A stretch of DNA of 64,000 bases, taken from assembly GCA_021464245.1 (NCBI GenBank), contig JADCRB010000016.1, forward strand, positions 1,622,348-1,686,347, read 5' to 3'. Within the stretch, counting starts at the first letter, position 1. Each line of letters starts with the position of its first letter. Below are positions 46,451 to 55,090 of the stretch, piece after piece. Below the pieces are notes generated by a model. The model made no database searches, was not told where the DNA came from, and was given only the letters and a program-made list of their open reading frames with translations. This DNA comes from Carallia brachiata. Its lineage: Eukaryota; Streptophyta; Magnoliopsida; Malpighiales; Rhizophoraceae. Made by a program: the position numbers and the translations under genes.

Positions 46451-46580
46451 AATTTAATTACAGCATCATATGTGTCAACCACAAACCAGCTGGCAAATTT
46501 TTTGACCAAATGGTTACCTGCTCCAAGATTTTAGGGTGTCACGGACAAGCTGGGAATGGAAAAAAATCCACTCACCAACT

Positions 46581-46590
46581 TGAGGGAAAG
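46581..46590 (+). other. Polypurine tract of the nested copia
   Basis: TGAGGGAAAG directly before the 3' LTR, the plus-strand primer site. Confidence 0.85.
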
Positions 46591-46835
46591 TGTTGAAATA
46601 TGCTCCTAAAATCTCTCCTTAAATCTTTCTTAAAATATGTATTCTAGAATATCTCCCTAAATCAGTGTATAGTCTTTAGTAATTAGTGCATATTCTGCTA
46701 AAATAATTTGCTATAATTAGGATCCATAATTAGGGGATTCTAACCATATCTAAAATACCCTTTCTTGTCTTTTATACTGTACTCCTCTTTATCAGTGAGT
46801 AAGGTTGAATTATCCCCAATATTCTTTTTTCTTCA
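46591..46835 (+). repeat. 3' LTR of the nested copia, 245 bp
   Basis: Same length as the 5' LTR, with about 24 substitutions, mostly transitions, by eye count. It ends TTTTCTTCA and is followed by the TATTT target copy. Confidence 0.95.
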
Positions 46836-48128
46836 TATTTAAGAATGAACAAACAGAAAGCAGTACTATGATAAGTAGACCTTGAGTAGTATAGAATGCA
46901 AAACAAGGATCTAAAGCTTATCAATGTATATATATTTCAAATAAGTCATATAACTACATAATGGAACCTAGAAAAAAATATGTTAGTTGTGATATAAAAT
47001 ATAAAAATGAAGCATACAAAGAGAAAAGAAACTAGTTAGTAAATTTAGAATATACACATGTTACACATTTAGAAAATGCAATCAGTGGAAATGGTTCATG
47101 ATTAAATTTAGATTGTGTAACTGATGTAAATAAAACTATAGAATATTGGGCTAAATCTAATTCCTTAATAATTATTCAAAAAGGAATATCAAGTATTCAA
47201 GCATCTAGATTTTATATAGAATCTACATATATAGGAATTACATTATTTTGGTTTAAGAATCTGACAAAACAGCAGTAGACTACATTAAGAAATACAAAAA
47301 GTAAAAATTTTATACAAATATTAGCTAAATATGAAAATACAGTAAGAAGAGAATTTAGTAAATGGAACCAAGAAGATAGTAATAAAAAAGAAAGATCAGA
47401 AGAAGCATTGTGGAAAATAAATAGATTATCAATTTGTAGTTTATGTGAATTTGATTAATATGCATGTGAGTTTAAAAAGTATTATTATACTATGAAAGTA
47501 TCTGAAGAAATGAAAAGGAACATATTAGAATCGTTTTTTTGAAAATTGCCTCCATTATGGGGATAAAATATTAAAAATTTTATTTAGAAAATCAAAATAA
47601 TAGAATTAATGATAGTTTGGGAAAAATAAAATTTGCAAAAGACTTTATAAGTATACAATGACAAAAAGCCTATAAATTGAAAAAACATTTTAGATTATAT
47701 AAAAAACAAAAATCTAAATCTGTGTGCCGTAATAATATGAAATACCTGGACATTGGGGATGTGAAGAATATAGAAAACTACATAAGAAGAAGTATAAAAT
47801 GTTTAAAAGATCATTTAAAAACTTTTAAAAGGAACATGAGACCAAATAAAGGATATTTCAGACCTAAAAAAATGTTTAGGAAGAATAGAGAAATAGGAGA
47901 TAAATCTGAACCTAGAGCATATAAAAAATATCTCAAAAATTGTAGATGTTATTCATGTGGACAAATAGGACATATTTCACCATAATGTCCAAACAAAGAA
48001 AAGAAAATAACAAAATTGGTAAAAGAATTAGAAGAACAAGGAGGTTTAGAGAATATTTAGAAGATATTGAAAGTGAAAAGGAAATTTATGAATTATTAAC
48101 AGAAGATGAAAGTAGTGAAATATCATAA
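46836..48128 (+). pseudogene. Pararetrovirus relic: coat protein with CCHC zinc knuckle
   Basis: Continues the interrupted coat ORF after the copia. Frames change several times. At 47,941-47,988 a CX2CX4HX4C knuckle is readable (CYSCGQIGHISP then Cys), preceded by a very basic Lys/Arg region, the normal layout of caulimovirid coat proteins that bind RNA. A TAA at 47,983-47,985 falls inside the knuckle, one codon before the last Cys. After the knuckle comes an acidic stretch (EDIESEKEIYELLTEDESSE). It is not functional. Confidence 0.7.
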
Positions 48129-48259
48129 TCTAATGAATATGATTTTGAAGAAATAAATATGATGAAAATATATGAAGAAGAAGCATAAAAATAACTAAAA
48201 ATTCGTAGATAAATACATTAGTAAATAATAATAGAAAACAATTTGAAATTAAAATAAAA

Positions 48260-48604
48260 ATTGATCATAGATAAATAAGAACATTAGTACATATAAGAGC
48301 TACAGCTTTACATATAAATAAAGAATTGGCTAGTAAATATCAAAAAAGGAAGTTAGAGAAATCTTATAGATTTAGAGATTATCATGGGAATATTTTTCAA
48401 ATAAATGAATATGTGAAAATACCTTTAATATTCAACAAAACTCAAATATTAGAAATAACCTTACATGTGGAAGAATCTAATCAAACTAGTATAGAATTAT
48501 TGTTAGGAACAGATTTTTTAGAATTTATAAAATTCTATAATATACAAAGTGATAAACTAACAATTACAGTAAATGGAGAATTTATAAATATTAAGAGAAT
48601 ATGA
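48260..48604 (+). pseudogene. Pararetrovirus relic: retropepsin-like region 1
   Basis: An open frame with TLVHIRATALHI at the place of the active-site loop, then a flap-like middle, then ELLLGTDFLEF, which matches the second conserved hydrophobic-Gly motif of retropepsins. The catalytic Asp is His here and the Gly of the triad is Arg, so it is inactive. A second region of the same kind follows at once. Confidence 0.5.
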
Positions 48605-48659
48605 TAAGAAAAAAGGATAAAAATAAGTATATATTAGTAAAATTAGCATATGAAAATTA

Positions 48660-49010
48660 TAAACCTAGAAATTACATGTTTTATTTAATACTGGAGTAAG
48701 AATTAGTATTGCCAAAAAAAATGTTTTACTTGTAGAATATTGAAAAAGATAATAAAGTAAATATAAATGTGCAATCATTTAATGGAGGAATTGTAAATCT
48801 AAAAAGACATGCAGAAAATGTTGAAATGCAAACATGAGAATATATACTTAAAGTACTTTTGTTAATACAATTTAATGACATTAACACAGATATATTATTA
48901 AGAAATAATTTCATAAAAAGCTATTATCGAATAACTATTAATCATCAGCATATAGAACTTACCACACCATGTAATCATAAAGCACTTACACTTACAATCA
49001 CTCAACCATT
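48660..49010 (+). pseudogene. Pararetrovirus relic: retropepsin-like region 2
   Basis: A different frame reads LFNTGVRISIAKKN at about 48,681, which matches the D-T-G active-site loop with Asp replaced by Asn, and later DILLRNNFIKSYY at about 48,890, like the second retropepsin motif. This is the more usual position for the pararetroviral protease, just before the RT. Confidence 0.55.
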
Positions 49011-49141
49011 CATGTGAGAAAATATGCCTCATAATAAAATATCCCCCGCAACTAAGCATGGTGAGATACCAACCGAATTTTTGCCAAATAAAGAACTAAT
49101 ATATGTGTTAAAAGAATTAATACGTAAATTAGAAACTTCAT

Positions 49142-49920
49142 ATGGAGAAATCCTTCGAAAAATGGCATTTGCAAAAACCTACATATGAAATTAAGTTGTT
49201 CAACCCAAAAAAAATAGTATATAAAAAGCCTATGAAATATACACCTAATGATGAGAAAGAATTTGGAATACATATAAAAGAATTATTGGAAAATGCATTT
49301 ATTAAAAATTCAAAATTTAAACATAGTAGTTTTACCTTTATATTAATCAAACATTCAGAAATTAAAATAAGAAAATTTAGAATGGTAATTGATTATAGAT
49401 TGAATAAAGCAATTGAAACTTTTAATTATCCCATACCAAATAAACCTATTTTATTTAATAAATTGAGAAATAAGAAAATATTTTCCAAATTTGATTCAAA
49501 ATCTAGATTTCATCATATAAAAATAAAAGAAGATTGTAAATAATTGCATTCAGTGCCCCTCAAGAATATTATGAATGGAATGTGATACCTTTTAGTTTTA
49601 AAAATACACATGGAATATTTCAAAAATATGTAGATGAAATATTTAAAGAATATAATGATTTTATTCTTGTATATATTGATAATATACTTGTATATAGTGA
49701 TAATGAAGCTGAACATGAAAAATAGTTGGATATTTTTTATAACATTGTAAACAATGCTAGATGTATTTTATATAAAAATAAGATGGAAATAGGAAAAAAA
49801 AAAGGATAGAATATTAAGAGTAATTATTAGTGAAGAAGGCATAGAAACACAACATCATATAATAAAGAAAATATTAGAATTTGGAGAAAAAATTGAAACA
49901 GTAAAACAATTGCAATCTTT
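49142..49920 (+). pseudogene. Pararetrovirus relic: reverse transcriptase
   Basis: Begins with an open frame to 49,543 carrying FRMVIDYRLNKA, YPIPNK and IFSKFDSKSRFHHIKI, the fingers and palm motifs of caulimovirid RT. After a stop the palm resumes in another frame (VIPFSFKN, then VYIDNILVYSDN). The catalytic pair at 49,678-49,683 reads Asp-Asn in place of Asp-Asp, so the copy would be dead even apart from the stops. The motif style is pararetroviral. Confidence 0.8.
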
Positions 49921-50420
49921 TTTAAGATTAATTAATCAAGTAAGAGATTATATTCCAAATATAGCTCAAAATTTGATATTTTTACAAAGTAAACTTAAAA
50001 AGGGAGTTGTTTGGAATTGTACATATAAGGATAGACAATTAGTACAAGAAATAAAAGAAAAAAGTAAGAATTTGCCTAAATTAGAATTACCAACTAAGGC
50101 ATGTATTTGAATTATAGAAACTGATGCATCTAATAAATATTAGGGAGCTGTATTGAAATATTTACAGTTGATGAAAATAAAGAAAGAATTTGTAGGCACA
50201 CTAGTGGCACATTTAAAAGACGTGAGGTAAATTATCATTCTAATGAAAATGAATTGTTAGCTGTAAAAAGAACAGTTGAACATTTTAAATTGTTTGTCAT
50301 TAAAACTAAATTCATAATTAGAATGATAATACCCAAGTTAAAAATTGGTTAACTAAAAAAATAAATAATAAAATTAGAAATAAAAGTGTACTTAGATGGC
50401 GAAGCTTATTGTCCAATTAC
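49900..50420 (+). pseudogene. Pararetrovirus relic: RT connection and RNase H
   Basis: The frame at 49,910-50,110 covers the connection region (QLQSFLRLINQVRDYIPN). RNase H follows with ETDASNKY at about 50,117 and, after a frame change, CRHTSGTFKRREVNYHSN and ELLAVK, which are typical pararetrovirus RNase H blocks. Stops and frameshifts break it. Confidence 0.75.
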
Positions 50421-50479
50421 GATTTTGAATAGTCCGTGTTAAAGGAACTTCTAATAATTTAGCAGATTTCTTGTCCAGA

Positions 50480-51660
50480 TATGGAGAACCTATCAAAAGA
50501 AGCATATGAAATGAAAGTGGAACTATATAAAACAAAAGCTAGCATTCAAAAGCTTAACTTTGAATGTTTAGGAGCTCATCAATATACTTCTAACTGTTGC
50601 AAGGCTTGAGGAAAGGATAAAGAATCTAAAAGATAAAATATCTGCTAAAGAATCTGATAAAGAACCTATTAAGAAAATGATAAAGAAACTATTGAGGAAA
50701 GTTTGTCAAAAGTATTTGAGTAAATAAAAGTATCTAGCAAAGAAATCAAAACTGAGAAAGTATATGAAATCCAAGGATCTAGTAAAGAAGTCAGATATGG
50801 AAATCTCACCAAAGGTTTCCCCTAATTATAAAAAAGTGATAATGTATTTGTTAACAGACCAAGAGAAAGAACAAAAGGTCCAAGAAGAATGTGATAAACA
50901 ATTAAAAAATTATCTGAAAGTTGTGGAGTATTTGAATAGAAAGACATAATATAAATATTGGATCAACACAATAACGTGGCAGTGACTGAACAAAGCAGTT
51001 ATTTTGCTTTGAGGAAAAGCAAGTTTTGCAAGAACTTTATTCAATTTTGACCTACTCCATTGTATCCATCTAAGACCTGACTGCAAAGAACTTGAGAAAC
51101 TGCCAAGATCCATATATGGTGTAGCTAAAATGTATTTTGGAATTACAAAGGCCCAAAAATTTTTTATAAGATTTTATCAGCAAACCAGAGAGATTAAGAG
51201 AAGAATTTTTGGGACCAGTACATGTGGTAAAAATTGGATTAGCCTATCAAGTATTTGTTCCAGAATTCAGCATCCAAGATTTTAGGGAAAATAAACAAAT
51301 CCAAATGATGCATGAGAAAAGAGCTCAAGGATTTCTGATTATGTACAATGAACTGAAAGATTGCCATTGTCGAGAAGATAATCTATTAGTAACTCCAAGT
51401 AAACAAGAGAATCTATTAATATATTCTATCTCAAAGAGGCTTTAGCCACCTGATCATAGAAAGGAAATAATTAAATGGCATAAGAATCTAAGAGATGGCC
51501 AACTAGCAATGTCGGTATAAGCTATAGAACTTTATTGCAAATGGATGATGAGGATAGAGGACTACTCATGTCTCAATTGCGCAGAAAAAAAAAAACAAGA
51601 GGAATCCAATGAAATAGATAATGAAGATATGGGCCTGCCTGAATAATACGTGATAATTGA
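50480..51660 (+). pseudogene. Pararetrovirus relic: downstream ORF(s) of unknown function
   Basis: After RNase H comes a frame with a Cys/His cluster (FECLGAHQYTSNCCKA at about 50,560), then a Lys/Glu-rich frame at 50,764-50,949, then an open frame at 51,209-51,445 beginning GPVHVVKIGLAYQVF and a later block PPDHRKEIIKWHKNLRDGQL. The position matches the post-polymerase ORF (transactivator or ORF4-like) of some caulimovirid genera, but I see no diagnostic transactivator motif. Confidence 0.45.
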
Positions 51661-51944
51661 AATATGACGTAAGGAAGTATGTAAGCAATGAAACTTTTCA
51701 CATCTAGAAATACCTTAGCCCTCAACTTATGAGAAGAAAGGTATTCAACCAGAGAAAAAAGAATTCTAAAGTCTCTAAATAATATTCTTCCATTTGTGAA
51801 CTCTTTGAAAGCCGTTAGGATCTTTTGACCCAAAATTTTAGTTGTAAAATTTCTCTATAATAATTAAAGAATTTAAGGAAAAGATTTAGTAGGTATGTCT
51901 AAGTAACTTACTCGCTAGTTTATGGAGAGTAACTAGAAACTAGT

Positions 51945-51952
51945 TATAAATA
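51945..51952 (+). promoter_or_regulatory. TATA box candidate for pregenomic RNA
   Basis: TATAAATA in the gap between the downstream ORF and the leader, where caulimovirids keep the full-length RNA promoter. The leader to the primer site would be about 0.9 kb with several short ORFs. The host probably silences this copy. Confidence 0.4.
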
Positions 51953-52236
51953 TCATCTAGTATTTCATGCATGAATAATTTTTTTTTTGTTTACAGTTGT
52001 TTATCTATTGATGTCTTACTTGTGTTTATAAATTTTGTGTTGGCCTAAAGTAGGAAATGAAACTAGGTTGTGGTCTTATGTATTGAAGTGTTTGTTAGAA
52101 CTCCTAATGCATCTGTTAGTTGTCAAGATCTTCATAAGATTAGAATAACATACACGACTAGGGAAGAGAAAAATGATTCCAAAAATGAGGGTATTTTTGA
52201 GGTAAAAACTAGTCCACTAACAAATAATAGATACAT

Positions 52237-52853
52237 AATGGCTCAAAAAACTGAATTGATAAACGCATGGGAAGCGTAGTGGACCCATAACCAGAATAGG
52301 TGAGTATAACTAGTCTGGAGAAACTCAGAAACACATTTCAAAATCTGTATAAAGGCATAACACCTGATGTTTCCAAAACATTACAGAGAAGAAGTAAAAG
52401 ATTTAGGAGAATGGTTAGAAATATAGAAAAATGAAATAAAATCTTTGACTAAGCATATAACAGGATTAGAAACAATAGCAAAAGAAATTCTTCAGAAGTA
52501 CTATCGTCAATAATATTTGAACGTGAAAAATAATTAGAATATTGTCAAATAAATTATCAACAAACTAAGGCAAGGATTAGTTCGACTATATTATGAAGAT
52601 AATAGATCACGAAGTACATAAAGATATTTGTAATGATATAATCAAATATAATGAATTTATAGATATTCAGATGAAAGAAATATTAAAGGCAGAAATTGTA
52701 ACAGAAAAAATGATAAATGAATTATTGAGTTTGTGTAGAATCAAAAAATTTTATCAAAAACAATTAGATTTCTACTATTACCCTCGTAAATTTTGTAGTG
52801 GAACTGATCTAAGAAACTTTGTAGGAGTTGATCGTTTTCAGTACCCAATTTAA
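52237..52853 (+). pseudogene. Leader-region small ORF relics of the pararetrovirus
   Basis: Broken frames read KDLGEWLEI and KHITGLETIAKEIL (about 52,405-52,495) and then an open 86-codon frame at 52,593-52,853 with IDIQMKEILKAEIV and LLSLCRIKKFYQKQLDFYYYP. All are Lys/Glu/Ile-rich and helical or coiled-coil-like. The last one looks distantly related to the two small ORFs after the primer site. Confidence 0.4.
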
Positions 52854-52914
52854 AACAAGAACATTTCTCTCCTTTAATCTGTGAATCTATGATCTGGGAA
52901 GATTTGATCGAACT

Positions 52915-52926
52915 TAGTATCAGAGC
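52915..52926 (+). other. Pararetrovirus tRNA-Met primer-binding-site candidate
   Basis: TAGTATCAGAGC, one change from the canonical TGGTATCAGAGC. It lies 18 bp before the next ATG, the expected start point of the viral minus-strand DNA and the conventional position 1 of a caulimovirid genome. Confidence 0.6.
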
Positions 52927-52943
52927 TAGACTTAAAGCATTTT

Positions 52944-53132
52944 ATGTCATATCCAACGAATTTAAGAAAATATATAGGATATGTTAATGGACAGTTACGG
53001 AAACATAGAAGAGAAATTAATAAAATTGATAGTATAAAGGATTTTTATGTGAGACACTATTTGAATGAAACATATATCATACATCAATACATGATAAGAT
53101 ATTATGAAAATTACATACATGAGATACCCTAA
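52944..53132 (+). pseudogene. Small pararetroviral ORF 'B' after the primer site
   Basis: A 62-codon frame starting MSYPTNLRKYIGYVNGQLRK. It contains basic, helical text and ends in YYENYIHEIP. Its last 29 bases overlap the next frame. Comparison with the following ORF shows shared spacing: P-x2-[IL]-R-x2-I-x-Y, then a basic run, then VxxxLN and an aromatic-rich end. Badnavirus-type viruses carry two small ORFs at this position, so this is likely one of a pair. Confidence 0.45.
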
Positions 53133-53397
53133 AAGTAAAATGACACATCCTAAAGAAATTAGAGAAGATATAAAATATTTTGAGGAACAATATAGAAGAA
53201 ATAAGAGGAAAATAAAAAGGCTTGAGAAAATTATTGAAGAACCCATTGTAGGAACAAACTCTTATGTCAAAAATTTGTTAAATAGTGAGTTGAGATTTTG
53301 CAAGCATTTAGAAATGTTTTATAAAAAAAATATGTATATGGTATACCTTAAATATAAAATTGAAACCGTTGTAGCTGAAATTATGAAAAAAAAATAA
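53104..53397 (+). pseudogene. Small pararetroviral ORF 'C', related to ORF B
   Basis: A 97-codon frame. The likely start is the in-frame Met at about 53,140 (MTHPKEIREDIKYFEEQYRR), giving about 85 residues. It has heptad-like coiled-coil text (KRKIKRLEKIIEE), then VKNLLNSELRFCKHLEMFYKKN, then a Lys-rich end. It is similar along its length to ORF B. The viral homology ends near 53,397. Function unknown; a virion-associated coiled-coil protein is one option by position. Confidence 0.45.
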
Positions 53398-54189
53398 AAG
53401 TGAGTCTTTTTGTAAATTGAGAAAATCAACGTGTCTTTGACTTGTTGACTTTTCTCATTGCTCTTTTTTTCTTCCCTGATGTTTAAAAAAAAAAAAAAGA
53501 AGGAACGAAACCTACCCAATAGTCCAATACAATATTAGAAACGGAGACACATCCTTCCTTCAGGAAAGCATAGCAATCAAAAATTACCCATTCCATTTCC
53601 AGGTCCAAACATCTTTCATCCACCTTCACATAAAGAATAGCCCTTTCTTCTCCATTTTTAACCTCTTTTTCTTTTTTTTGCCTTTTTTTTTTTTTCATAT
53701 TGACATTGTAGAAGGTATTTTCCTTTCTTAAACATGGAGTTGTGGCCAAGTTGTATAATTGGCTTTGAAAAGGAAGGAAGGACGATGGGTGCTTCACGAT
53801 CTTCCTTCTTCTTCCTCGCCGTTGAGGCTTTACTCTTTGGAATGGGTGGCGTCGGAAATTTTGTTCCCTCTATTGTGTCACAGAGCAGAGAGCTGGGAGT
53901 TGTTCTGCAATCTCTTCTTCCAAAAAGAATTAACAGGTCAGAGGTGCTTCTTTTTACTTCTTCGAGGATGCTCTGCTGAGAATGCAGAAGTAACATAACC
54001 GGCTGGAGGAGCTTCTTTTTTGTGTTAAGATAGACACAAAATAAGTTCCCAGTTGGGGGAGCTTCTGAAATCGGATAGTCCTGCCCCGATTATTTATGTG
54101 TTGATTTATTTTTAAATGATATACATATAGAACACGTTGCTTACATGGCGAACACATTGGGACAACCCTTTGGCCGATAATTCAGATAA
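53398..54189. other. Spacer to the right of the pararetrovirus
   Basis: Contains poly-A and poly-T runs and a GC-richer segment (53,735-54,000) with overlapping short ORFs on both strands that show no recognisable domain. It could be the 5' part of the decayed gene that follows, but nothing proves it. Confidence 0.35.
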
Positions 54190-55090
54190 TAAATATTAGG
54201 AATAGACTCAAGATCCTAAAAAGTTATTTAAGTGATTGCAAAGATCTGTTTCATGGTCTTAGTGGGTTTAATTGGAACCCATTAACTAAGATGTTTGAAT
54301 CAACTAGCGAAGTATGGGATCAGCTAATCTGGATATCTACCCCTGCGTTTTCTGTCTTTAGTTGTCATTATTTACACTACATACTCATTATCAAGGCTTT
54401 TCTTTACAACAATTTGTAGGAAAGATAAGAAGCTAGAAAACGGAAAAGACTCCAATCCACAATTATGACAAGTTTTATGGCCTATACGGGAAGATAGAGC
54501 AACTGGAGCACAAGCTTTAGTGCAAGAGACAAGGTGTGACAGTGGCAAAGTTAGAGCAGTTGCACATTTTTTGACTTGAATAGTTCCGGTGATCAATTTA
54601 TGATGGCTGCTGACTTTTTTCGTGATGAGGTCAACAATTCTGGTGGGAACAATAATGCATTTAGTCCGGAATATACCCTATCTTGCAACTCACTCGAATC
54701 ATCAAACTAAGTGTAAGGCAGCCCACATGGAAATGTTAGAAACTCAATGTGAAAAGCTTAACATGCGAATTGACAATTTGTCCGAAGTTTTAGAAAGGAG
54801 TAATGAAACTGCTGAGGAAGGAAATCGAATAAGAGAAAAAGGAAGTCGTATTTCCAAGAAGTCTCTTAAAATTTTAGAAAGTGGTTGACCCTATGTTTAT
54901 CAGGAGAAAGAAATCTGTCAACAATTAAAGTGCAGTGGAGTGCCAACTTGGTTTCATAATTGCATACAAATTCTTGTCAAAAAATCTATGGGCAGCAAGA
55001 CAGTTTGTTGGGTTCCGGATGAGGAGCAATTGGAGCTGTTAGCGAATCTTATGAATGACGTAAAGCATTTGAATCTGTGTGATCCCTAGT
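54190..55090 (+). pseudogene. Decayed Myb/SANT-like domain gene
   Basis: Three blocks in different frames fit a plant Myb/SANT-like protein of the type often linked with PIF/Harbinger or L10-interacting MYB proteins. Block 1 (54,195-54,330): RLKILKSYLSDCKDLF and GFNWNPLTKMFESTSEVWDQ. Block 2 (54,460-54,560): NYDKFYGLYG in one frame and EDRATGAQ in the next, showing a frameshift. Block 3 (54,720-55,085): a helical C-terminal region starting MEMLETQCEKLNMRIDNLSE, closing with WFHNCIQILVKKSMGSK. The middle 'GG' low-complexity linker NNSGGNNNAFSPEY is in yet another frame. Broken, probably long silent. Confidence 0.5.

Larger units (their letters stand above)
42081..46835 (+). mobile_element. Complete but decayed Ty1/copia retrotransposon nested in the pararetrovirus
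   Basis: 4,755 bp with 245-bp LTRs at both ends, a perfect TATTT target duplication (42,076-42,080 and 46,836-46,840), a perfect tRNA-Met primer site and a purine tract. Internal order gag, protease, integrase, RT, RNase H is that of Ty1/copia. By my count the LTRs differ at about 24 of 245 positions with no indels, so the insertion is old. Stops and frame changes in gag, integrase and RNase H make it non-autonomous. It interrupts the coat-protein region of the pararetrovirus. Confidence 0.95.
41538..53397 (+). mobile_element. Endogenous pararetrovirus (Caulimoviridae relic), split by a copia insertion
   Basis: Roughly 7.1 kb of viral sequence in two parts (41,538-42,080 and 46,836 to about 53,397), close to one caulimovirid genome. 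Order on the plus strand: acidic region of the coat-protein ORF, coat protein with CCHC knuckle, two retropepsin-like regions, reverse transcriptase, RNase H, a downstream ORF of unknown function, a promoter-like TATA, a long leader, a tRNA-Met primer-like site, and small ORFs. The genome is thus circularly permuted relative to the usual start at the primer site, as expected when circular viral DNA is integrated by host repair; there is no integrase. No movement-protein region is recognised, so part of the genome may be absent. It is broken by many stops and frameshifts and by loss of catalytic residues. Composition is very A-rich with Lys/Asn/Ile-rich products. Confidence 0.85.

Noticed and set aside
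53483..53996. Overlapping ORFs of 104 and 112 codons on the minus strand
   Set aside because: Poly-A/T driven low-complexity Lys/Glu and Phe runs; no homology that I recognise.
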